Made by a program: the position numbers and the translations under genes
The notes under the pieces: generated by a model
Told to the model about the DNA's origin: nothing
The model's input: the letters and a program-made list of their open reading frames with translations, nothing else
Database searches by the model: none
Source: Thermoplasmata archaeon
Lineage (GTDB): Archaea; Thermoplasmatota; Thermoplasmata; Halarchaeoplasmatales; Halarchaeoplasmataceae
Assembly: GCA_019594195.1 (NCBI GenBank)
Contig: JAFDTP010000075.1
Span: 1-8,004 of the forward strand
Direction: 5' to 3'
Length of the DNA: 8,004 bases
Shown here: in pieces, positions 1-7,000 of the stretch
Layout of the letters: every line of letters begins with the position of its first letter
How positions within the stretch are numbered: the stretch's first letter is position 1

Positions 1-180
1 AACGGGCCACGGTCAGCTGGCCCTGAAGTCAGGAACGTTGAAGTTGAATGGAGAGTACTCTCCTACCTTTTTAGGTCAGAAATGGAGTTCACTGACAATC
101 TACTTGAATTCCTGTCTAGTGGAATTCAATCGATATTTAGAATTTTCTATGAAAATTCTGAGATAGCTCCCTTCCTTTAG
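1..180 (+). CDS. tnpB: C-terminal end of a TnpB-like (IS200/IS605, IS1341-type) RNA-guided nuclease, 5' truncated by window edge
   Basis: Frame 1 is open from base 1 to TAG at 178-180, giving 59 residues that begin NGPRSAGPEVRNVEVEW and end SEIAPFL. The catalytic RuvC and zinc-finger parts would lie left of the window, so no active-site residue can be checked. The assignment rests on three things: the tail resembles the variable C-terminal extension of archaeal TnpB; the stop codon falls inside a GC-rich hairpin (167-187), as is usual at the right end of IS605-type elements, where tnpB ends in a motif like 'EAP..' followed by a CTCCC...GGGAG stem; and the last 130 bases are unusually full of stem-loops. 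Family knowledge: TnpB is a programmable DNA nuclease guided by an RNA from the element's right end. It could be only a remnant of an inactive copy. The assignment is moderately supported and not proven. Confidence 0.5.
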   Translation, partial: NGPRSAGPEVRNVEVEWRVLSYLFRSEMEFTDNLLEFLSSGIQSIFRIFYENSEIAPFL

Positions 181-195
181 GTGGGAGAAGCTGAC
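50..195 (+). ncRNA. Probable omega (guide) RNA scaffold and right end of the IS200/IS605-like element
   Basis: Consecutive inverted repeats are visible: the palindrome GGAGAGTACTCTCC at 50-63; ACCT-TTTT-AGGT at 65-76; a 9-bp perfect stem TTGAATTCC/GGAATTCAA (104-112 with 121-129, 8-nt loop); a 9-bp perfect stem AGAATTTTC/GAAAATTCT (139-147 with 151-159, 3-nt loop); and a terminal GC hairpin, CTCCC at 167-171 pairing with GGGAG at 183-187. After it comes AAGCTGAC, close to the 'AGTTCAC' end seen in many IS605 right ends, so I place the element boundary near base 195. By family knowledge the RNA scaffold overlaps the 3' end of tnpB and the guide is the flanking sequence just past the boundary, here about 196-211. 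The stems are seen directly; the RNA identity and boundary are inferred. Confidence 0.45.
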
Positions 196-533
196 CCTTC
201 TCTATTACTATAAAGTGATCCGCCCTAATAGTGTTTCCCGTGTTGGGTGTGAGAAGGGGTTGAGGATCAGAGAGACACAAGAGTTATGAAGGCAGAGAAG
301 CCTGAAAGACATATCAGAGGTTGAGAACACTTTAAAACTATATCCTATGGGCGTTGTGACAGAGTTGATATCGGATCCCTCTCCCAGTAAATAAGAGCAC
401 AGAAACAACACACAGAAGACAAATTAGGAAGACCAGCTTGATGCCTGATGTACCTTTTCATGGTAGATGTGGGTTAAACTGATATATAATAGGCTTTATA
501 TAGGGAGTATCAGAGGGCTTTAAGGATAAGGGT
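196..533. other. Intergenic stretch without a convincing gene
   Basis: I find no supported gene on either strand. On the plus strand one frame reads 215-394 with a single internal stop at 287-289; its second half (RQRSLKDISEVENTL...) looks mildly protein-like and may be a decayed coding remnant, perhaps of an older mobile element, but I cannot identify it. A minus-strand frame at 208-411 overlaps it and has no recognisable motif. The right end contains the promoter of the downstream kinase. Confidence 0.5.
495..502 (+). promoter_or_regulatory. Archaeal TATA box of the first sensor kinase
   Basis: TTTATATA matches the archaeal box A consensus. Transcription would start about 25 bases downstream, near 521-526, leaving a leader of some 8-20 nt before the start codon at 534 or 543. 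An AT-rich stretch (GATATATAAT, 481-490) just upstream is a second, less well placed candidate. Confidence 0.55.
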
Positions 534-542
534 TTGGCTATC

Positions 543-2714
543 ATGAAGGATGACATAAAGATACTGATCGTTGACGACGAACCTTCACTTCTAGATCAAG
601 CAAAACTATTTTTGGAAAAGGAAGAGGGACTGAACGTGATAACTGCCCTTTCGGCTGAAGAAGGTCTTGAATTATTAGATGAAGAGGATCTTGATGTTGT
701 AGTTTCAGATTACCAGATGCCTGAGATAGATGGATTGGAGTTCTTGGAAGAAGTCAGGGATAAAAGAGAGATGGATATTCCCTTTATAATGTTCACCGGT
801 AAAGGTCGTGAAGAGGTCGCCATGGATGCTTTAAATCTCGGCGCTGATAGGTACCTTAAAAAAGGAGGGGATATAGAAGCTCAATTTAGTGTCCTCGCAC
901 AAGCTATTTCTCAAGAATTTTCACATCACCAAACGGAAAAAAAGCTTGCACTCACCAAAAACTCGATAGATAAAGCTACTACAGGTATTTTTTGGATAGA
1001 CCCCGCTGGAAGATTTGTTTATACTAACCGGAAAGTTGAGGAGATCCTCGGTTACTCTGAAGATGAACTTCAGAGCATGTATGTTTGGGAGATAGATGTT
1101 GAACATGAAGAGGATGAAGAGATAAGAAAAAAACATTGGCAGAGACTCAAGGAAAAGAGATCCGAAAGGATCGAACGAAAGCACGAAACAAAGGAAGGTG
1201 AGGTGTTTCCTGTCGAAGTGTTTCGGAACTATATCAAGCATGGAGACGAAGAGCTTGAATTCGCCTTTGTCCAAGATATCACTGAAAGGAAAAAGAAGGA
1301 AAAGGAACTTAGAGAAGAAAGGAACTTCATCGAACAGATCGCTGAGACTAGTCCTGTCTGCATCACCAAGGTGGATAAAGATGGTGATATAACCTACGCA
1401 AATAACAGGGCCGAAGATGTGCTAGGTCTGTCGAAAAGTGGTATCCAAGGGCGCACCTATGATGATACGTCCTGGAATATAACGGATTATGAGGTTGAAG
1501 AATATCCTGTTGAAGAACTCCCCTTTGAACAGGTCAAAGAGAAAGGTGAATCAGTATACGACGTTAGACACGCAATAGAGTGGCCTGACGGAGAGAGAAA
1601 GCTGTTGTCGATCAATGCGGCTCCACTGTACGACGAAGAGGAGAACTTCGACGGTATGGTAGCTACGATAGAGGATGTTACTGAAGAGATCGAGAAAGAG
1701 GAAGAGTTGAAGGAGAGCGAGGAGAGGTATAGAAGGCTCTTTGAAAGTGCCCAAGATGGAATGTTGATATTGGATGCTAGATCCGGGATGATCATAGACG
1801 CTAATCCTTTCATCAGAGATATGTTGGGTTACTCCCTGGATGAATTGAAGGGAAAAAAGCTCTGGGAGATAGGGACTTTTAGTGATATCGTGGAGAATAG
1901 AGAAAAATTCGATGAATTACGAGAGGAGGGATACGTCCGGTACGAGCATCTACCTCTAGAGACTAAAGACGGGGATGAAAGAGCGGTAGAATTCGTGAGC
2001 AATCTGTACATGGTAGGAGAGAAGGAGATCATACAGTGCAATATCAGAGATATAACGGAACGAAAAAAGATGGAAGAGAAAGAAGAGTTCCTGCATTCTC
2101 TTTTGAGACATGATATCGGAAACAAATGGCAGATAGCTTATGGATACCTTCAGCTTACCGATGATTACGATCTGCCGAGAGAGGTCGAAAAGAATCTGAG
2201 TAAAGCTAAAAGGACGCTCGAAGAGGGGAACGAAATAATCGAAAAGGTACGAGGACTGAGAAATTTGGATTATGAGGAAGAGATTGGTGAAATGAATATA
2301 GATGCCATATTGGATGAAGTCATATCTGGATATAAGGAACAATTGGAAGAAGAAGGTATAATCTATAGAGTTGAAAAATCTGATTGTCAGGCAAAAGGAG
2401 GACCATTGTTAAAAGACTTATTCTCCAACTTAGTTGAAAACTCTATAAGACATTCGGACTGTGAAAAGATCCTGATAAAAAGCAAGATCGAAGAAGACGG
2501 CTGTGTGATCATCTTTGAAGATGACGGTAAAGGTCTTTCAGATGATATGAAAGAAAAGATATTTGACAGAGGTTTCAAGCAGGGTGAAAGTAGCGGATCT
2601 GGATTGGGTCTTTATATGGTCAAAGAGATCGTCGAGAGTTATGGAGGAAGTGTTGAGGTTAAAGATTCGAAGTTAGGCGGGGCAAGGTTCGACGTGATAT
2701 TGAAGAAGGCATGA
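543..2714 (+). CDS. Cytoplasmic hybrid sensor histidine kinase, REC-PAS-PAS-PAS-HisKA-HATPase
   Basis: A 723-residue, complete two-component protein. The receiver (about 1-120) has the acidic pair D11/D12, phospho-acceptor D56 in VVVSDYQMPEIDG, T85 and K107 in the archaeal 'KKGG' form. PAS1 is about 140-249. PAS2 (262-383) is of the subtype with 'GRTYDD' and 'DVRHAIEWPDG'. PAS3 (395-509) starts RYRRLFESAQDGMLILD and ends DITERKK. The H-box LLRHDIGNK places the phosphorylated His at H523. The ATPase domain has N-box N629/N633, G1 EDDGKGLS (D661) and G2 GSGLGL (685-690). No membrane segment or signal peptide is present, so it should sense internal cues; ligands cannot be told from sequence. I chose ATG 543 because the paralogue at 4009 has ATG at the aligned position; an in-frame TTG at 534 (three residues longer) is the alternative. 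Having REC at the N terminus suggests it receives phosphate, either from its own kinase core or from another. Confidence 0.95.
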   Translation: MKDDIKILIVDDEPSLLDQAKLFLEKEEGLNVITALSAEEGLELLDEEDLDVVVSDYQMPEIDGLEFLEEVRDKREMDIPFIMFTGKGREEVAMDALNLGADRYLKKGGDIEAQFSVLAQAISQEFSHHQTEKKLALTKNSIDKATTGIFWIDPAGRFVYTNRKVEEILGYSEDELQSMYVWEIDVEHEEDEEIRKKHWQRLKEKRSERIERKHETKEGEVFPVEVFRNYIKHGDEELEFAFVQDITERKKKEKELREERNFIEQIAETSPVCITKVDKDGDITYANNRAEDVLGLSKSGIQGRTYDDTSWNITDYEVEEYPVEELPFEQVKEKGESVYDVRHAIEWPDGERKLLSINAAPLYDEEENFDGMVATIEDVTEEIEKEEELKESEERYRRLFESAQDGMLILDARSGMIIDANPFIRDMLGYSLDELKGKKLWEIGTFSDIVENREKFDELREEGYVRYEHLPLETKDGDERAVEFVSNLYMVGEKEIIQCNIRDITERKKMEEKEEFLHSLLRHDIGNKWQIAYGYLQLTDDYDLPREVEKNLSKAKRTLEEGNEIIEKVRGLRNLDYEEEIGEMNIDAILDEVISGYKEQLEEEGIIYRVEKSDCQAKGGPLLKDLFSNLVENSIRHSDCEKILIKSKIEEDGCVIIFEDDGKGLSDDMKEKIFDRGFKQGESSGSGLGLYMVKEIVESYGGSVEVKDSKLGGARFDVILKKA
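2434..2540 (+). repeat. 107-bp perfect direct repeat, copy 1 (kinase ATPase domain)
   Basis: Every base from 2434 to 2540 equals 7898 to 8004 (offset 5464). It encodes the ATPase segment from the N-box (LENS/VENSIRHSD) through G1 (EDDGKGLS). Just upstream (2398-2433 against 7862-7897) the two genes are clearly diverged, so the left border is sharp. Confidence 0.97.
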
Positions 2715-2791
2715 AGATGCCGAGAATTTAATAGAAAAAAGTGTCATATTTAACTATTCAAGATAAGATTTTCATCGCCTTTTATCAACCC

Positions 2792-2799
2792 TTATAAAA
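2792..2799 (+). promoter_or_regulatory. TATA-like box for the microprotein/receiver unit
   Basis: TTATAAAA lies within CCCTTATAAAAC. A start about 25 bases downstream falls near 2820, on top of the palindrome at 2812-2831, giving a leader of roughly 80 nt before the microprotein ATG at 2904. Confidence 0.45.
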
Positions 2800-2811
2800 C
2801 TATCATGTCTG

Positions 2812-2831
2812 TATCGAGACTCGATATCGAG
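2812..2831 (+). promoter_or_regulatory. Compact palindromic element, candidate operator
   Basis: Three copies of the 7-mer TATCGAG alternate in orientation: forward at 2812-2818, reverse (CTCGATA) at 2820-2826, forward at 2825-2831. The last two form the perfect 12-bp palindrome CTCGATATCGAG (2820-2831). It covers the predicted transcription start from the TATA-like box at 2792, where an archaeal repressor would block polymerase. The symmetry is seen directly; binding by a regulator is inferred. Confidence 0.45.
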
Positions 2832-2892
2832 ATAAAATAAAGAACGAAGATGAATAAGGGAGGAGTACCATTATCAGTATAATCAATTCATC

Positions 2893-2900
2893 AGGTAGGT
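2893..2900 (+). promoter_or_regulatory. Ribosome binding site of the microprotein
   Basis: AGGTAGGT sits 3 bases before ATG 2904 and contains two AGGT cores that can pair with the archaeal anti-Shine-Dalgarno. It supports the small ORF as translated. Confidence 0.4.
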
Positions 2901-2903
2901 AAA

Positions 2904-3008
2904 ATGAAAAAAAGCAGACATAGAAACGGTAGATTTTTGCCCTATATAGTGACTCTAGTTTTTCTTATAGTTATCATCACAACGGTTTTGACCTTTCTGA
3001 TGTCATGA
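2904..3008 (+). CDS. Small single-pass membrane protein (34 aa), unknown function
   Basis: ATG 2904 to TGA 3006-3008. The N-terminal 11 residues are basic (MKKSRHRNGRF), followed by an unbroken hydrophobic run of about 22 residues (LPYIVTLVFLIVIITTVLTF) ending in LMS, which predicts one transmembrane helix with the N terminus inside by the positive-inside rule. The length leaves no room for a soluble domain. An AGGTAGGT sequence precedes it. Its stop codon abuts the GTG at 3009 of the receiver gene and overlaps ATG 3005 (ATGA), the arrangement expected for translational coupling. I do not recognise a family. It could tether or modulate the neighbouring receiver protein, or could be an unrelated membrane microprotein. 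Most gene callers would miss it. Confidence 0.55.
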   Translation: MKKSRHRNGRFLPYIVTLVFLIVIITTVLTFLMS

Positions 3009-3827
3009 GTGATGAAGAACCGAACAAAGATATCCGGAAGAGTGGTAAAAATGAAAACTGGAAATAAAGATGGTCCTAAAGAATCCGTAACCGCGGAAAT
3101 GATCGATCAAGAAAAACAGATAACTGAATATGGAGAAGGATTCTTTGATAGATCAGAATCTGGAGATAAAGTTTATGATGTTCTGATAGTGGATGACGAG
3201 ACCCAGATCTTGAAATTACTGAAAGAGAGTCTAAAAGCCTCAAGAGCACTGAAATGTGATGTCACGTTAGCAACTGATGGAAAATACGGACTAAAACATA
3301 TAAACGAAAAAGATTACGATCTGGTCTTATCTGACTACAGCATGCCCGAAGTAAATGGGTTGGAATTTCTCAAACAGGTGAAGGAGGATTCCCCCGAGAC
3401 TGTGAGGATAATGATAACCGGACAAGGTGATCTAGACATAGCTAAAGAAGCGATAAATGAAGCAGACGTCCATCACTTCATAGAGAAACCGTGGGATACC
3501 CAGGAATTGATATCTACCGTCAGGAAAGAGCTAAAAGGAAAGGAGGAAAGCAGGGACGAGGATGCAGAGTGGGTGCCCGATGTGGATAGTGTTGGAGAAG
3601 CTATCGATGCTGTTGAATCTCTTCAAAGGGAAGTGACGCGAAATCCCGAAAAGACTATAGAAAAAGAGATGATGATGCTGGAATTCGATTCTAATGAAGA
3701 GTTCAACGAATTTTCTTTCAAGGTGAAAAATAAGAGAAATATCGAGGTCGAAGATGTCAACATCTTTCAGGATAAGTACGTTCTAGCGATAGGTGTTCTT
3801 CCGGAATCTTGTGAAAGGATAACATGA
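3009..3827 (+). CDS. Response regulator with an unrecognised C-terminal domain
   Basis: 272 residues from GTG 3009. Residues 1-54 are a charged linker. The receiver (about 55-176) has D62/D63, phospho-acceptor D109 in LVLSDYSMPEVNG, T137 in IMITGQG, and K160 in the canonical FIEKPWD. This 'TGQGDLDIAKEAIN...KPW' form resembles receivers of RpfG/NtrC-type regulators and differs from the two flanking kinases, which have KGG. Residues 177-272 form an acidic linker, a helix (SVGEAIDAVESLQREV) and a short alpha/beta segment ending KYVLAIGVLPESCERIT; I see no helix-turn-helix, HD-GYP, GGDEF or ATPase motif. The start is uncertain: GTG 3009 abuts the preceding stop, ATG 3012 is next, and ATG 3051 (preceded by GTGGTAAAA) would remove a basic stretch unlike the rest of the protein. 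Probably a phosphate acceptor for one or both kinases (inference). Confidence 0.9.
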   Translation: MMKNRTKISGRVVKMKTGNKDGPKESVTAEMIDQEKQITEYGEGFFDRSESGDKVYDVLIVDDETQILKLLKESLKASRALKCDVTLATDGKYGLKHINEKDYDLVLSDYSMPEVNGLEFLKQVKEDSPETVRIMITGQGDLDIAKEAINEADVHHFIEKPWDTQELISTVRKELKGKEESRDEDAEWVPDVDSVGEAIDAVESLQREVTRNPEKTIEKEMMMLEFDSNEEFNEFSFKVKNKRNIEVEDVNIFQDKYVLAIGVLPESCERIT

Positions 3828-4008
3828 TGCAACCCTTTCTGCATATCGGAGATATCAAAGATTCGACTAACGCTTATCCGAAGGGAATCACCTTTGACGT
3901 CCTATTCAAAAATTTTAGGAATTTACTTATACTCACTTGATCCTAACCTCTATGATGACCCATACTGGATTTTGACGATGTTTTAAAAAAAGATATGAAG
4001 TGAAAAAT
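3828..4008. other. Intergenic region before the large sensor kinase
   Basis: A weak 5-bp hairpin (ATGCA...TGCAT, 3827-3844) starts on the last base of the receiver gene's stop codon. AT-rich segments at 3907-3931 include TTTACTTATA (3922-3931), a possible TATA element. No coding signal is seen. Confidence 0.4.
3981..3990 (+). promoter_or_regulatory. Possible TATA element for a leaderless kinase transcript
   Basis: TTTTAAAAAA is centred about 24 bases before ATG 4009, the distance at which an archaeal transcript would begin at the start codon itself. The match to box A is only fair, and TTTACTTATA at 3922-3931 is the alternative, giving a leader of about 55 nt. Confidence 0.3.
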
Positions 4009-7000
4009 ATGGAAGATGCTATCAATATCCTGTTGGTAGATGACGAACCTGCCTTATTAGATCAGGCGAAGATATTTTTAGAAGGTAACGACGAGGAGTT
4101 GAACGTGTCCAGTGCGATATCAGCGAAGGAAGGTCTGGATTTGCTGGATAAAGAAAAGTTTGATGTTGTAGTTTCAGACTATCAGATGCCCGAAATTGAT
4201 GGCTTAGAGTTTTTAGAAGAAGTCAGGAATAAAAGAGAGGCCGATATCCCCTTTATAATATTCACTGGAAAGGGCCGTGAAGAAGTGGCCATGGAGGCAT
4301 TGAATCTTGGTGCCGATAGATATTTCCAGAAAGGTGGAAATCCTAAAACACAGTACGAAGTGCTCTCTCAAGCTATCAAACAAGAAGTGAAACATCACCG
4401 TACTGAAAGGTCTTTAAAGAGAAAGGATGAACTCTTGGAACAGATTTTTGAGAGATCGGAAGAAGGGTTCTACATACGTGATCTTTCGGGCGAACTGACC
4501 TTCGTCAACGATTCATTCGCAGAGATCCATGGCTATGATGCTGACGAACTGATAGGTATGGATTCGCGGTCACTTCTTACGGAAGAGTGTAAAAAACAGA
4601 TCGAGGAACTCGATTTCGACAATCTAAAAGATAGAAGGCGTGAAGTTAAGATCGTTACGAAAGAGGGGAAGAAAAAGATCCTGCGGAATGCAATCTTCCC
4701 TTTAAAGGACGAAGAGGGAGAAATACAAAAGGTCTTCGGAGTGTCTGTAGACATAACGGAGGAAAAAAAGAAAGAAGAGGAGTTCAAGGCCAGTGAAGAA
4801 CGTTACAGGAGGCTGTTCGAGACAGCCCAAGACGGTATGTTGATCCTAGATGTGGATACAGGCGTCATAATGGATGCGAATCCATACATCCAAAATATTT
4901 TAGATTATCCGGAAGAGGAGCTTATTGGTAAGAAGATATGGGAGATCGGTAGTTTTCATAACTTTGCCGAAGATAAGAAAAGATTCGAAGAACTTGTTGA
5001 AGAGGGCTATGTGCGGTACGAGGATTTGCCGCTAGAAACTAAAGATGGAGAAGAAGTACCGGTAGAGTTCGTATGCAATACCTACGAAGTAGGTGAAGAA
5101 AGAGTAGCTCAATGCAATATAAGAGAGATCGCTGGAAGAAAAAAAGCTGAGGAAGCTCTGGAGCATTTGGTCGGTAGTATCTCAGGTGTTACCGGTGGTG
5201 ACCTTTTTGACTCTATAGTCGAGGAACTGATAGAGTGGTTCGATGTTGACGGAGCCTGTGTCGCCAGACTTCAAGATAATGGAAGATCGGTCTCTTCTCT
5301 TTCTATGAAATTGGACGGCGAATGGGTAGATGATCACGAGTACGAGTTAGATGGGACGCCGTGTGAGGAAGTAACTGTTACGGAACTAGGGGCATGTCTC
5401 TATAGAGAAGGTATATGCGAAGCGTTCCCTGAAGACGAAGAGTTGAAGGAATTAGAGGCGGAAGGTTACCTAGGTGTTCCGATATTGGACGAAGAGGGAG
5501 AAGCTTTAGGGCTCATCTGGGCGGTGTCTAGGGAAAATATAAGAGATCTGCCATCCAATTGGGAAAAACTTTTGGATATAATCGCTTCTAGAGCCTCTGC
5601 GGAGATAAAACGGAGAGAGAGCAAGGATAGAGATAAGGATTTGATAGACAGCATGAATGATGCGGTTTTCATCCATGATCTGGATGGGGATTTTTTAGAA
5701 GTGAATCAAGAAGCTGTTGATCGGTTGGGTTATACTCGGGATGAATTGTTGAAGATGGGACCCGAAGATATCGATGATACTGGATATGCTGGAGATGTTC
5801 CTGATCTGATAGAAAAGATCGAAGATAAAAAAACGCACGTATTTGAGTCTGTACACCTTACCAAAGAAGGAAGAAAGATACCGGTGGGGATCAGTTCTAC
5901 CCTGACGTTTTACGAAGGAAAAACAGCGATCTTGAGTGTTGCTAGAGATATAAGAGAGAGAAGGGAAAGGGAGAAGGAACTGAACCTTTTATACGAGACG
6001 CTCCGCCTTGGAGAATATCCCGATATCGATAAAAATGAGATCTTTGAAAGAACAGTAGATATGATACCGAAAGCGTTTCAATATCCTGAGATTACAACAG
6101 CTAGGATCGTTTTCGACGGCGATGAATTCAAAAGCAGCGAGCATGAGAAGAGTCAACGGTGTCTGCAACGATACATAACTGTGGAGAACGAAAGGAGGGG
6201 ATCGATCGAAGTATGTGAAAAGGATGAAGAAGAATCCTTTCTTGAAGAAGAAATAGACCTTATCGAAGCTGTAGCCGAGCTTCTCGGAAACATCATCGAA
6301 CGAAGAGAAAGGAAGGAAAAGTTAAAAAGATCTGAAAGAAAATTTAGAGGGATTTTTGAGACTTTACCAGACCCATCGTTCTGGCTCGATGAAGACGGCG
6401 TGGTCAGAGAGGTTAATCAGGCAGCTTTAGAAAAGCTAGGATATGAGAGGGAAGAGATCGTTGATAGATCGATCCGAGAATTACCTTTTATCTCTGGAGA
6501 GAATAGGGAAAAATTAGTAGATGATTTTGCAAGAAGGAAAAAAGGGGAAGACGTCTCTCCTTACGAAATTGAGTTGGTTACCAAAGATAAAGAAGTCTTA
6601 AACACGGAAATAAACGCTAGTCTCTTTGCAGAGAGCGGTTTTGAAGGGGAGATGGTCATCGCAAGGGATATAACTGAACGGAAAACATCAGAAAAGAAAC
6701 TAAACGATGAAAAGCAGAAGATAAAACAACTTTATCAGATGACTCCTGAAATTCGTGAGATAAAGGACTTACAAATGCTCTATGATTTAACTGTAGAACT
6801 TGCTAATAATATACTCGATTTCGATGTATGCAGTGTGCATATAGAAGAGGACGGATATCTTGTGGTGAAAGCTAGTACGGAAAAAGATCTAGTGGAAGAG
6901 GAGCATTCCATGAGAATCGAGGAAGGAGTAGCTGGAAGAACATTCCGTACAAAAGGATCAGAATTGATCAGAGATGTTAAACAAAGCGAAGAAGCTAAAC

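Larger units (their letters stand above)
2715..2903. other. Intergenic region between the first kinase and the microprotein/receiver unit
   Basis: It starts AT-rich, with short T runs at about 2768-2784 (ATTTTC, CTTTTATC) that could end transcription of the kinase gene in archaeal fashion, though no strong terminator is visible. It then carries a TATA-like box, a compact palindrome and two ribosome-binding-like sequences, described separately. Its only open frame of note is a 10-codon one (2850-2882, MNKGGVPLSV), in the same frame as the microprotein and separated from it by TAA. Confidence 0.5.

Noticed and set aside
5..22. GGCCA...TGGCC inverted repeat at the left edge
   Set aside because: A 5-bp stem at the very edge; it could be part of the guide-RNA scaffold but is too short to claim separately.
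208..411. Minus-strand 67-codon ORF beside the tnpB tail
   Set aside because: It has no recognisable motif and overlaps a plus-strand frame of similar plausibility; its composition looks like chance.
921..2578. Several open frames antisense to, or in another frame of, the first kinase
   Set aside because: They lie inside a clearly coding gene and are Ser/Phe/Leu-rich in the way expected from reading the reverse of Glu/Lys/Arg-rich codons.
3827..3844. Hairpin ATGCA...TGCAT at the receiver stop as a terminator
   Set aside because: The stem is only 5 bp with an 8-nt loop and no T run follows directly, so I do not call it a terminator.
4213..5672. Three antisense open frames within the large kinase
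   Set aside because: Shadows of the long PAS/GAF reading frame; no promoter or start context of their own.
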